DNA of 64,000 bases from Novipirellula caenicola (GTDB lineage Bacteria > Planctomycetota > Planctomycetia > Pirellulales > Pirellulaceae): positions 62,001-126,000 of the forward strand of contig NZ_BAABRO010000005.1 of the NCBI RefSeq assembly GCF_039545035.1. The letters run 5' to 3'. A program made the position numbers and the translations under genes. Numbering within the stretch: the stretch's first letter is position 1; each line of letters starts with the position of its first letter. Below, in pieces: positions 44,526 through 53,295 of the stretch. The notes under the pieces are model-generated. The model was not told the DNA's origin, did no database searches, and worked only from the letters and a program-made list of their open reading frames with translations.

Positions 44526-46307
44526 ATGGAAATATCGACATGCCTGTCGGTGACCACTCATCCATTCCGTGATCGAGACTTTTCCTTGACCGATTCGAAT
44601 CAAGACGCCGCATCCTCCCCTTCCGAACCTGCCCACCACGAAGATCATGCGTCCTCGACGCGTACTCCCTTTGCATCTCAACGCGAACCCAACTTGCCGC
44701 TTCGGATGGCGGTGGTCGCGATTACGGCAGCAATCATCGTGTTCTTGCTGCAGCAATTCGTTTCCGAACGAGACCACCAGAACGCCAATCTGTTTTCGTT
44801 TGGCGTCGTTGCAATTGCGCTGCTGACGATTTTATTTCAACTCTTTCGTCTTGCGCGCAACCATGGCTATCCGCTGCTGGTGCCGATCGTGGCACTCACC
44901 GCGGCCGCCGCATTTGCCGTTCTGTTTCGCTTCGAAGGTTTCAGTGGCGAGATGGTCCCGGACTTCAAGTGGAGATTTGGAAGTGCCAATCAACCCGAAC
45001 GCATTCCGATCGCAGCAGGATCCACCGACTCGATCGCGCCACTTGAACCGTCGGAACGGACGATTGCTGCCGAAGACTCAACGGGGTTTCTAGGAAATTC
45101 ACGAAACGGCTACATCGCAAAACGACAATTCGAAGTGCCCGCCGATGCAGCGGAGGCCGAAGTACTGTGGCGACAAGGTATTGGCAAAGGATGGGCGGGA
45201 TTCGCCGTTAGCAGCGACCGAGCCGTCACGCTCGAACAGCGAGAAACCACTGAATCGCTAACCTGTTACCAACTTGGCGACGGCGCCTTGCTGTGGGCGG
45301 TTAGTCATCAGGCGAGGCACGAAAATCCGCTGGGAGGAGTCGGTCCACGATCAACCCCGACGATCATGGGCGAACGAGTTTACGCGCTCGGAGCCACCGG
45401 CAAGCTCTGGTGCGTCAACATCAACACCGGTGAAGAGATCTGGAACGCCGACTTACTGACACTTGCCGGATGGAATCAAGCTGAATCCGAAACGGCGATT
45501 CCTTGGGGACGCTCGGCGTCTCCCTTGTTGGTCGACGGGCTTTGCATTGTGCCATTCGGTGCGACAAGTGATGCTGCGATCCCATCGTCCGACCTAGCTA
45601 AAGCCGGCCGCGGGCTGATCGCGTTTGACGCCGTCAGCGGCGAGATTCGCTGGACCGCCGGCGAGGACCAAATCAGCTACGCTTCGCCCATGCTAATGAC
45701 CTTGGCGGGACAACGCCAAATTGTGATTGTCAACGAAAGCACGGTGAGCGGACATCGCGTCGAGGATGGAAAACGCTTGTGGTCGTTCGAGTGGCCTGGG
45801 CAAAGTAATGCGGGGGCGAATTGCTCTTCGGTGGTCCTGGCGGGCAAAAACCGATTCCTGGTTGGCAAAGGCTACGGTGGTGGAAGCGCTCTCGTCGAAG
45901 TCACAGCCGATCCGGACGGAGAACTCGTCGCAAAGTCGGTTTGGCAATCCGGCCGCGTGCTCAAAACCAAGTTTGCCAACACGGTTGTCATCGGCGATAC
46001 CGCCTACGCACTAAGCAATGGGTCGCTCGAAGCCGTGGCGATTGCCGACGGTGATCAGCGATGGCAACAACCTCGACGCGAACGCTCGGGGCAAGGTCAA
46101 CTCTTGGTTGTGGAAGACACGATGGTGGTCCAGGATGAAGCGGGCGATGTGCTGTTTGTCAAATTAGACGAAGCACAATATCAACTCGAACTTCGCTTGC
46201 CGGCCCTCACCTCGAAAACATGGAACGTGCCGACCATCGCAGGCCGTCATCTGATCGCGCGAAATGATCGTGAAGCGATCTGTTTTCTGCTGCCCAAGCG
46301 AGAGTAG
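44526..46307 (+). CDS. Membrane-anchored PQQ-like beta-propeller protein
   Basis: A 593-residue protein. The first 55 residues are polar. Three membrane helices follow at about 60-79, 90-108 and 116-135. The rest is an extracytoplasmic eight-bladed-type propeller with repeated PQQ/BamB-like blades (SLTCYQLGDGALLWAVSHQ, GKLWCVNINTGEEIWNADLL and the stretch LIAFDAVSGEIRWTAGEDQ). Catalytic PQQ-binding residues are not evident, so a structural or BamB-like binding role is more likely than dehydrogenase activity. ATG 44526 is used; a TTG at 44586 gives an alternative N-terminus. Confidence 0.82.
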   Translation: MEISTCLSVTTHPFRDRDFSLTDSNQDAASSPSEPAHHEDHASSTRTPFASQREPNLPLRMAVVAITAAIIVFLLQQFVSERDHQNANLFSFGVVAIALLTILFQLFRLARNHGYPLLVPIVALTAAAAFAVLFRFEGFSGEMVPDFKWRFGSANQPERIPIAAGSTDSIAPLEPSERTIAAEDSTGFLGNSRNGYIAKRQFEVPADAAEAEVLWRQGIGKGWAGFAVSSDRAVTLEQRETTESLTCYQLGDGALLWAVSHQARHENPLGGVGPRSTPTIMGERVYALGATGKLWCVNINTGEEIWNADLLTLAGWNQAESETAIPWGRSASPLLVDGLCIVPFGATSDAAIPSSDLAKAGRGLIAFDAVSGEIRWTAGEDQISYASPMLMTLAGQRQIVIVNESTVSGHRVEDGKRLWSFEWPGQSNAGANCSSVVLAGKNRFLVGKGYGGGSALVEVTADPDGELVAKSVWQSGRVLKTKFANTVVIGDTAYALSNGSLEAVAIADGDQRWQQPRRERSGQGQLLVVEDTMVVQDEAGDVLFVKLDEAQYQLELRLPALTSKTWNVPTIAGRHLIARNDREAICFLLPKRE

Positions 46308-46419
46308 TCGAATCCCAATGCCGCCGACCTTTTTAGCGGTGCGGCACGAGACATCGCCATCGCAACATCAAAAACCAACGCTCCGGGTTAGGATTTCGAT
46401 CGATGTGGATGGCATCGAA

Positions 46420-46797
46420 CTATTCGGCCGGATTGGCCAGCATCTTCATCGGGAAGATGCCGGAGGAATGGCCATCAGAAAACGCAATGCTGTAGGCGTA
46501 GGAGCCGACCGGTCGCATCGATTCGATCCGTAGCGGCCGAGCCTCTTCGGCACTAAGCACCGGCAAACTTAGCGATTTTGGCGACGCCTGCTTTTTCTCG
46601 GCCTGCTTTTCCTGTTCGCCGCGTTTCTTTTCGCGGCAAGTTGCACAGGGGCAAGCGGCACGCAATTGAGCCACCGTCCAGCGAGTGGTCGTTCCGTCAT
46701 CCCATTGAATTTGGATCGCGGTTTCGCCTTCGCGGGTGATCGAAACGGGCGTGGGGTCGGATTCGTTTGACGCAGATTTGTTTTCAGAGGTATTCAT
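46420..46797 (-). CDS. DUF971 domain protein
   Basis: A 125-residue protein with the DUF971 (gamma-butyrobetaine-hydroxylase-like N-terminal) fold: IQIQWDDGTTTRWTVAQLRAACPCATCRE, quoted in two parts, where the CPC and Cys form a zinc site, then RPVGSYAYSIAFSDGHSSGI near the end. In other bacteria the domain occurs with Fe-S assembly (ApbC/Mrp) genes or as a stand-alone protein; its role is not settled. A Lys/Glu-rich insertion (REKKRGEQEKQAEKKQ) interrupts the domain. ATG 46797 or GTG 46806 could be the start; either lies within 13 bp of the preceding stop, so it shares an operon with the ligase gene. Confidence 0.82.
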   Translation of the reverse strand: MNTSENKSASNESDPTPVSITREGETAIQIQWDDGTTTRWTVAQLRAACPCATCREKKRGEQEKQAEKKQASPKSLSLPVLSAEEARPLRIESMRPVGSYAYSIAFSDGHSSGIFPMKMLANPAE

Positions 46798-46809
46798 CGT
46801 GCTCACGGT

Positions 46810-48096
46810 TTAACCTTGGCTCGACCTTTGGTCAACGAGACGACGTGATTTGGCTTCGAATCGAGGCAGCGATCCTTCGGCGACCGCCGCCACTTCGACC
46901 CGTAATGCAAGACGATCACGCAGTAATTGTGAAACGAACGCAGCCTGCTCTGCCGTCCCTTCCAACTCGAGCCGAATCTGGTCCATTTCATCGACCTGCT
47001 CGACAATGATCCGGTATTCGCTCGACTCGCTTATCTCGCGGATAATCGACTCAATGCTACTTGGAAAAATATTCACTCCACGAATGACGATCATGTCATC
47101 CGCTCGGCCAATCACGCCTCCTTCGAGCCACAGGAACGTCGACGGCTGATCGTGATCGCGAAATGCTCGCACGATGTCGCCGGTACGATAGCGAATTGCG
47201 GGGCCTCCGTATCGCCCCAAATTGGTCAACACCAATTCACCGATCTGACCCTCAGCGACTTGGCTGCCGCCAGGATCGTCACCGCTGAAATCAAGCACTT
47301 CTGCGATAAATTCCGATTCGATCACATGCAGCCCGCGTCCATCGGGACTGCCGAATCCCCAAGCCCCAAGTTCACTGGCCCCGGCATGGTCGATCAATTT
47401 CGCGCCCCATCCCTGTTCGATTCGATTTCGGACCGCAGGCAACGACCCACCGGGTTCTCCCGCGACGATGATCCGCGAGACACGGTTTTTCGTCAGATCC
47501 AAGCCCAGCGACTTTGCAGTCGAAACCAAATGCAACGCATAGGTAGGCGTGCAGCACAACACGGTACATCCGTGATCTTGGATCATCTTCAATCGTGATT
47601 CACTGGACATCCCGCCAAGCGGCACACAGGTAGCGCCGCGGTCGATCATGGCGTCGTTGGCCGTCCAAAATCCAATGAAGGGACCAAACGAAAACGCCAT
47701 CATGGCAATGTCATCCTCGGTCACCTTCGCCACATCCAACACGTAGTGCCAACAACGAATCCACCATCTCCAATCGTCTTGCGTATCGAGTACTGGCAGC
47801 GGCCATCCCCGAGTCCCGCTGGTTTGATGCATCCGGGTGTAATGCGACATGGGCAGATCGAATATGCCCGCAGCTTTGGGTTGTGACGAGGGAATCAAAT
47901 CGGCCTTGGTCAACAGCGGAATCTGCTGCAATTGCTCAAGCGATTTCAGTGGCAATGACAAGTTTTGCAGCCGATCTCGATAAAACGGACGCTTTTGAGC
48001 CACGGTTAACAAGGCATTGAGCCGATCGAGCTGCCATTGGCGCAAGCGGTCGCGGGATCCACTTGCTGGAAAAGTCTCTGAGTTGCTCTCACGCAT
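46810..48096 (-). CDS. Phenylacetate-CoA ligase-like AMP-forming enzyme
   Basis: A 428-residue adenylate-forming enzyme of the PaaK family, which activates an aryl or acyl acid with ATP and loads it on CoA. Landmarks are the phosphate loop MHQTSGTRGWPLP, DHAGASELGAWGFG, GELVLTNLGRYGGPAIRYRT (the hinge Asp follows) and GRADDMIVIRGVNIFPSSIE. The length and C-terminal PaaK-type domain fit. The substrate is unknown; there are no phenylacetate-pathway genes nearby. It is the first gene of a two-gene minus-strand operon with DUF971. Confidence 0.87.
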   Translation of the reverse strand: MRESNSETFPASGSRDRLRQWQLDRLNALLTVAQKRPFYRDRLQNLSLPLKSLEQLQQIPLLTKADLIPSSQPKAAGIFDLPMSHYTRMHQTSGTRGWPLPVLDTQDDWRWWIRCWHYVLDVAKVTEDDIAMMAFSFGPFIGFWTANDAMIDRGATCVPLGGMSSESRLKMIQDHGCTVLCCTPTYALHLVSTAKSLGLDLTKNRVSRIIVAGEPGGSLPAVRNRIEQGWGAKLIDHAGASELGAWGFGSPDGRGLHVIESEFIAEVLDFSGDDPGGSQVAEGQIGELVLTNLGRYGGPAIRYRTGDIVRAFRDHDQPSTFLWLEGGVIGRADDMIVIRGVNIFPSSIESIIREISESSEYRIIVEQVDEMDQIRLELEGTAEQAAFVSQLLRDRLALRVEVAAVAEGSLPRFEAKSRRLVDQRSSQG

Positions 48097-48602
48097 CCAA
48101 CATATCCATCTAAATTGCGAGGAAATCGCGGCTTACCATTGTGAAGTGTCCGTTAAGCTCCGAGGTCCGTCCGGAAGGTTCGGAAAAGCGTAATTTTTGC
48201 ATCGCCAATTTTCCAGCGGCACATCTGCCGCCACTAGACCGCTCTAGCGGAGACATCATCGCCGCCCGTAGGCAATCCGTTAGCCCTGCGGCCCCCCCCA
48301 CGCCCCGGCGCCGGATGAAGACTCGATGAAGCCTTTGTGAGTAACTCAGATTGCCATTTTCAACCCGGCATCGAGGGCTTTAAATGCTCCGCAACGTTGG
48401 CGTCGAGCTTGCAACTCAGCCTCGGTTTTCGGAGCCATCACGGTTGCCACCACGACCAACGGTTCTCCGCCTGAAGGCGAGTGACGGTGTGATTTTACAT
48501 CAAATTCATCACGGCCATCACCTTGCCTTCATCGGCGTGAAATTGAATGCCAACGAACCTTGAACTTTGCCGTTCCCCTTCAAAATGCACTTGAGAAAAA
48601 TC
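48097..48602. other. Divergent intergenic region with a possible gene remnant
   Basis: About 500 bp. On the minus strand, 48346-48528 is one open frame with no start codon ahead of it but coding-like sequence (PLVVVATVMAPKTEAELQAR and onward, ending LDAGLKMAI). It may be a remnant or noise. The rest has small inverted repeats near 48210-48250 and no recognised element. Confidence 0.3.
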
Positions 48603-49844
48603 ATGTTTCGCGAACGTTCGAAGACTCCGCTTACAGCAACGCGAGCGTGTGCAGCTTTCACGCTTGTCGAGATGTTGGTGGTGATTTCGATTATCGGCGT
48701 GTTAGCGACACTGATGTTACCGGCAATCAACCGAGCTCGCGCTGCCGCACGAGGAACTCAGTGCCAAAGCAACCTAAAACAATTCGGAGTCGGATTGACC
48801 TCACGCACGGCCACCGCCCCCGATTCAACGTTTTGCTCAGGCGATTTCAACTATGAACGCGATGGTGTTCCCACGGAAATTGGATGGGTCGCCGATCTGG
48901 TGAACCGCGGCGTGTTGGTCGGTGAAATGCGATGTCCGAGCAATCCAGCGATGGCGTCAACCGCGATCCAACAGCTGTTGACGATGGATATCAGTGAAAT
49001 CAATTTATCGAAGTACGCTGGCTGTGCACCCTGCGTCGACTGTCTCGAAGATCGCCGACTCGGCAGCGAGCCGTTCGAGGATGCGATGGGCGACCGAGTG
49101 ATGAACATCGCTCGCGAGATCGACGAAAACGCCGTGAACGACCTCGCCGGGCGTGCCAACCTTGTTGATCGGCGTTTGATCCAAAAGGGATACAACACCA
49201 ACTACGCAGGCACTTGGTTCCTGTTTCGCACCGAGTTCACATTTGACGACAGCGGAAACCCGGCGGCGAGCGAATCGGGATGCAGTGCCGCGATTGCCTC
49301 GGCAAGCAGCGACTTCAAGCAATTGATGAACGACACTCGCGGCCGCTACAAAACTCGCGGTCCGCTTTCGACCAATCGTGTTGATTCGGGCAAGGCTCCC
49401 GCTAGCACGATTCCGCTGTTGTGCGATGCCGCCGCCATCGGATTCTTAGAGATCGGAGTCGGCGAAACGATGCCCGAGAGTGTGCTGTACGCCACTTCGA
49501 TGGTCGGACAGCCGGTCGCAATCAGCAATGGTGCGGATTGGAGTCTGCTCGAGGTGCCCAGTCTGCCAGCGGGCACCCCACGCGAAGGCGTTTCCGGATG
49601 GCTACGAGTTTGGAATCACAAGACACGCCAAGACTATCGCGGCATGGCTCCGCTGCACCTTGGCGTCGCCTATGTGCTGATGGCCGACGGATCGATTCGT
49701 GCGATTGCGGACAAAAACGGCGACGGCTACATCAACAACGGCTTTACACAACATCCCGATTACTGGACCAGCAGCGATGTCGAAGCACCCGAGATCATGT
49801 TGTCCAGCTACTACTCGCTGAACTCCAAAGGCAGCGAAAACTAA
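48603..49844 (+). CDS. Pseudopilin-like protein with type IV prepilin leader (first of tandem pair)
   Basis: A 413-residue protein beginning with a prepilin-type leader: basic residues, then [20 protein letters not shown] and [26 protein letters not shown] follows, as in DUF1559-type proteins. The mature domain has a Cys cluster ([12 protein letters not shown]) and ends with a calcium-loop-like [10 protein letters not shown]. Cleavage by a prepilin peptidase and assembly in an envelope pseudopilus or related structure are inferred. ATG 48603 is preferred (GAGAAA ahead); ATG 48585 is possible. The next gene encodes a paralogue. Confidence 0.8.
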   Translation: MFRERSKTPLTATRACAAFTLVEMLVVISIIGVLATLMLPAINRARAAARGTQCQSNLKQFGVGLTSRTATAPDSTFCSGDFNYERDGVPTEIGWVADLVNRGVLVGEMRCPSNPAMASTAIQQLLTMDISEINLSKYAGCAPCVDCLEDRRLGSEPFEDAMGDRVMNIAREIDENAVNDLAGRANLVDRRLIQKGYNTNYAGTWFLFRTEFTFDDSGNPAASESGCSAAIASASSDFKQLMNDTRGRYKTRGPLSTNRVDSGKAPASTIPLLCDAAAIGFLEIGVGETMPESVLYATSMVGQPVAISNGADWSLLEVPSLPAGTPREGVSGWLRVWNHKTRQDYRGMAPLHLGVAYVLMADGSIRAIADKNGDGYINNGFTQHPDYWTSSDVEAPEIMLSSYYSLNSKGSEN

Positions 49845-49900
49845 GCTGCCGATGAATTACCGAGACCTGTCTTATTTACCGAGATTCGATTTTCAACAAC

Positions 49901-50150
49901 GAAGGAGGGGGCAAGCGGAGACGCAATACCGACGCACCCGGTGGCTTGGGTGGAGCTAATTCCATCAAGCGGACACGGTGCATTTTTCTAAGCAGTAACC
50001 AAAGAGCGGAGCGAGTGGCGTGAAATCGTCATCGTGTTGGTTCGTGACAACCAAAACAGCAGCCTCCCTTTCACAGGAAGCTGGCGACCACGCCACAACA
50101 CTCCACCTAACTATTTCCATTCTGGACTGCTTCTGCGAAGCGGGTCCAGA
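49901..50150 (+). promoter_or_regulatory. Structured leader of the second pseudopilin gene
   Basis: Hairpins in the 327-bp gap: GCG-GAGA-CGC (49915-49924, a GNRA loop) preceded by GGGGGCAA; CACCC/GGGTG (49935-49952); TTGGTT/AACCAA near 50046; and a long one, TCTGGAC-T-GCTTC-TGC-GAAGC-GG-GTCCAGA (50121-50150), ending 20 bp before the start codon. The words GGGCAA and GACGCAA recall the GEMM (c-di-GMP) riboswitch, but the rest of that consensus is missing. Confidence 0.35.
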
Positions 50151-50170
50151 GTCAACAAGGAACTTTACAA

Positions 50171-51442
50171 ATGAAATTGTCGAAAAAAGGCTTTACCCTA
50201 ATCGAAATGCTGGTCGTCATTTCGATCATCGCAATCCTGGCAGCACTGGCGCTTCCGGCGCTCGCCAAAGCCCGTGAAGCAGCTCGCCGCAGCACCTGCT
50301 CGAACAACCTTCGCCAATTCGGCGTCGGGCTACTGACCTATGCTGAACGCGATCAAATCGGTCGCTTGTGCACCGGTGCGAGCGACTACAATCGCGACGG
50401 ATGTATGGACACCTACGGCTGGGTCGCGGACCTTGTCAATTCGGGTGCCGCACTTCCATCGGACATGCTTTGCCCGAGCAACGGTGGCAAGGGTTCGGAA
50501 AAACTCAATGACTTGCTCGGCAGCAATTCGACCAACGGCAAAGGCACCACGGCCGCCCGTTTGAACAAAGGGGCTTGCCGCGAGATCTTTGGTGCAACCC
50601 CTGCTTTGGCCGCAGGATCAGCCGAACGTGCTGCACACATTGGAACCCAATTCCTTGAAAAGGGCTACAACACGAACTACGCGGCCGGTTATCACTTGGT
50701 TCGTAACGCTCCGCTGACCTCGGGAACCGGATCGAACATCGTATTGAGCACTCGCTCGGCCAACCAAACCGACTTCAAACAACGCGAAGGCACGTACGGT
50801 CCGATCCAATTGTCGATCATCGACGGCAGCCGCATCCCATCGTCAAGCATCGCCCTGCTTGGCGACGCCGGTCCTGGCGATATCGACGAAGCGGTTTTGA
50901 TCGTTTCGATCACCGACAGCAACGGTGAAGAATTGCTTCCTCAAGGCATGCTGTTGACCGAAGCGTTCAACGACGGCCCTGCTTACGTCAACTCGGCCGA
51001 CTCGCTTTCGTTGGCCAAACAAGATGCCGCCGGTGACAGCTCGCTTCCGATCGCAGGCCAAATGGCATGCGAAAAGGGCAATGCGACGATCGCGGCTTGC
51101 TTTGACTTTGACAGCACCACCACCGGCACCTCCAACCGAGGTCCTACCGGAAAAGGCGGTAACAATCTTTACCTTCAAGACACGCGTGACTGGATGGCCG
51201 TTCACGGTGGTATCGCCAACATTTTGATGGCGGACGGTTCGGTCAAACAGTTCTACGACGGTCGCAACGGCGACGGCTACTTGAACCCAGGCTTCCAATT
51301 CGCCAACGGAATTGCCACCGACTCGCAAGTCAGTGGCTACGCCGACAGCGAAGTGGAATTGATGCCCAACGAAATGTTCAACGGCTTGTTCATCGATTCC
51401 GCAACCCTGAAGGGCACTTTTGAAAGTGCCTCGGGCAGCTAA
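50171..51442 (+). CDS. Pseudopilin-like protein with type IV prepilin leader (second of tandem pair)
   Basis: A 423-residue paralogue of the preceding protein. The leader is short and classic: [20 protein letters not shown], then [39 protein letters not shown] follows. The two paralogues share WVADLVN, GYNTNYA and [20 protein letters not shown] blocks but differ in between. A clear AAGGAA site precedes ATG 50171, and a strong hairpin lies just upstream. The 3' side has its own intrinsic terminator, so this gene is probably well expressed. Its role as a filament or surface protein is inferred only from the leader. Confidence 0.85.
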   Translation: MKLSKKGFTLIEMLVVISIIAILAALALPALAKAREAARRSTCSNNLRQFGVGLLTYAERDQIGRLCTGASDYNRDGCMDTYGWVADLVNSGAALPSDMLCPSNGGKGSEKLNDLLGSNSTNGKGTTAARLNKGACREIFGATPALAAGSAERAAHIGTQFLEKGYNTNYAAGYHLVRNAPLTSGTGSNIVLSTRSANQTDFKQREGTYGPIQLSIIDGSRIPSSSIALLGDAGPGDIDEAVLIVSITDSNGEELLPQGMLLTEAFNDGPAYVNSADSLSLAKQDAAGDSSLPIAGQMACEKGNATIAACFDFDSTTTGTSNRGPTGKGGNNLYLQDTRDWMAVHGGIANILMADGSVKQFYDGRNGDGYLNPGFQFANGIATDSQVSGYADSEVELMPNEMFNGLFIDSATLKGTFESASGS

Positions 51443-51518
51443 ACATCGTCTACCGCGCTGACGCCGCTTGGACGCTTTTCGTCTAAAGCGAGTCAAACCG
51501 GACGATGAGTCACAAACG

Positions 51519-51565
51519 ACGGGGATGAGTGATGGTGAATCGCCAGACCTCATCCCCGTTCTTTC
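51519..51565 (+). terminator. Intrinsic terminator after the second pseudopilin gene
   Basis: ACGGGGATGAG (51519-51529) and CTCATCCCCGT (51549-51559) form an 11-bp perfect stem followed by TCTTTC. The T-run is weak, but the stem is strong and correctly placed 77 bp after the stop codon. Confidence 0.7.
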
Positions 51566-51601
51566 ATAAACACGATTGATTTTGACGACGGAACTTTTCC
51601 C

Positions 51602-52822
51602 ATGCTTTTACTCCGCGCAACAGGCCTTCGCATCGCAGTTGGCTTCTTGGCTCTGACGGTCGTTTTTGGTCTTGCCATCGCACTAGGTTCGGTGACCAAG
51701 TACAAACCGTACGGCGTACCGGATCATCGTCGTGCCGAGTATGACGCGATCCTGGCAAAGCTTGGCGCCGAAGCCAAGGCGATTGCCAAAGCGGAGAAGA
51801 GCAAGAGCCCGATCGCAAAAATTGAGCAAACGGAATTCGACTTTGGCTTGCTTGATCCTGGAACCAACGGAGCCAAACACGATTTCGTCATTCACAACGA
51901 CGGACAAGATGAACTGCTGTTGACCGCGGCAGGCAGCAGTTGCAAATGCACGGTTGCCAAGATCGAAGACCGCATTGTTCCGCCCGGCGAATCACGCCCG
52001 GTCACGTTGATCTGGAACGTCGGCGAGGACGTCAGCGACCAATACGAACAGGTCGCCATCATTGAAACCAACGACCCACGAAAACCAACCATCGAATTGA
52101 CCGTCCGTGGCAAGGTGCGATCCACATGGGCCGTCAACTCCGACACGCTCATTCATCTGAAAGGCAGCGTCGACAAACCGATCGAAGCTTCGTGCGTGTT
52201 GTACAGCCAAGTCTTTGATGACTTTGTCATTCTGGAAACCGAAACATCCAGCGGAGCGATCGAGGTTGCTAGCGAACCACTCGAGCCGCTTGATCTGCGT
52301 TCGCTGCAAGGACGTTGCGGTTACAAGCTGAATGTGAAATACCGTTCGCCCACCGACCGCATGGGGGCGTTCCAAGAGAACATTCGGGTCTGTGTGCTCG
52401 ACACCAAGACAACGCAAACGGAGTGGATCGATCTGCCCGTCCAAGGAACGATCGGCAAACCGCTAATCTTTCACGGCCCGGAGCTTGATGCACAGGGACT
52501 CGACTTGGGCACAGTCGAAGTCGGCGATCCGAAAGAATGGTCCTTCTTTGTCCGTTTTCGTACGGAAACCGAGGTGACCGAAGCGATCGTCACGGATATG
52601 GCCCCGGCTGGATTGACCGCGGTCCTTGAACGCGTCAAACGGGTCAAAAACACGTTTCGCGTGACGATCAAGTTGGCCGAGGATGCCAAGCCGCACCGGT
52701 TCTATTTTGATCGCCAAGGCTATATCGAAATCGCGAACAAGGCGAATCCCGAGCAGAGCGACTGGATGCCCCTTTCGGGACAGATCATCACGCCCGCCGC
52801 CAAGGGCTTGGTGGGCCGCTAA
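51602..52822 (+). CDS. DUF1573 protein, membrane-anchored
   Basis: A 406-residue protein with an N-terminal signal anchor (about 8-30, LRIAVGFLALTVVFGLAIAL). DUF1573 is at about 80-170 (FDFGLLDPGTNGAKHDFVIH, then SSCKCTVAKIED and VTLIWNVGEDV), an Ig-like (HYDIN/ASH-type) fold with a conserved Cys pair. Two further Ig-like regions follow, with TVEVGDPKEWSFFVRF near 315. The function of DUF1573 proteins is not established. It follows the pseudopilin terminator and has its own 40-bp leader, so expression is probably separate from the pseudopilins. Confidence 0.85.
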   Translation: MLLLRATGLRIAVGFLALTVVFGLAIALGSVTKYKPYGVPDHRRAEYDAILAKLGAEAKAIAKAEKSKSPIAKIEQTEFDFGLLDPGTNGAKHDFVIHNDGQDELLLTAAGSSCKCTVAKIEDRIVPPGESRPVTLIWNVGEDVSDQYEQVAIIETNDPRKPTIELTVRGKVRSTWAVNSDTLIHLKGSVDKPIEASCVLYSQVFDDFVILETETSSGAIEVASEPLEPLDLRSLQGRCGYKLNVKYRSPTDRMGAFQENIRVCVLDTKTTQTEWIDLPVQGTIGKPLIFHGPELDAQGLDLGTVEVGDPKEWSFFVRFRTETEVTEAIVTDMAPAGLTAVLERVKRVKNTFRVTIKLAEDAKPHRFYFDRQGYIEIANKANPEQSDWMPLSGQIITPAAKGLVGR

Positions 52823-52837
52823 TTTTCGGCCGCAAAT

Positions 52838-52911
52838 CGTAGCGAAAGTCGACAAGAGTTGCGGGCCTCCTTCACGTCCCGACCGAGACTCTTCGCGAGT
52901 TTCGCCACCGG
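52838..52911. repeat. Palindromic repeat family B, copy 4 (diverged)
   Basis: Left arm CGTAGCGAAAGTCGACAAGA then GTTGCGGG (52838-52865); right arm CCGAGACTCTTCGCGAGTTT then CGCCACCGG (52883-52911). It keeps the family order (GTAGCG, GTCAAGAG-like, CGG; then CCGA, CTCTT, GAGTTTCGC) with more mismatches. It starts 15 bp after the DUF1573 stop. Confidence 0.6.
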
Positions 52912-53094
52912 AAACGCTTGTCCTGACCGTTCCTTGCTGGGGCGGAATCGTGGCCTTGATCGCTCGCCCGAGCCTAATTTCACTCGCGATCCCCCGGTTT
53001 TTCACTGCGAAACCGGCAATTTCGGCGTTGCAAGGGGCACAGGACCGCCGAAGATGCCTACCGCACACGATGGACATGCGGGTATCTTATTGGC

Positions 53095-53295
53095 ATGTTC
53101 GCAGAAATGAGCCAGATAAGCATATCGCCACCCACTGTGTTGTGGCTCGTGTTTTCGTTAATCGCGGCAATGCTATTATTTTCGGGGCTCCATCGTCGAC
53201 GCTCTCGACTGACCGACGCCCTGCGATCCTTCGTGCAGCGTACTCAAAACGCCGGCAGCAAAACCGAAAAAGAGAAATCAAAAAAGAAGACATGA
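53095..53295 (+). CDS. Small membrane protein upstream of miaB
   Basis: A 66-residue frame with one strong membrane helix (VLWLVFSLIAAMLLFSGL) followed by a very basic tail (HRRRSRLTD ... KTEKEKSKKK). Its TGA stop overlaps the miaB start in an ATGA junction, a sign of translational coupling, which makes it more likely to be real. Alternative start: ATG 53107. Function unknown; it could also be only a leader for miaB translation. Confidence 0.5.
   Translation: MFAEMSQISISPPTVLWLVFSLIAAMLLFSGLHRRRSRLTDALRSFVQRTQNAGSKTEKEKSKKKT

Noticed and set aside
50171-51442. Calling the second pseudopilin a standard DUF1559 protein
   Set aside because: It shares the leader and NNLRQFG block, but the C-terminal DUF1559 ending (HFxxxDGSV...) is only partly kept, so the looser name was used.
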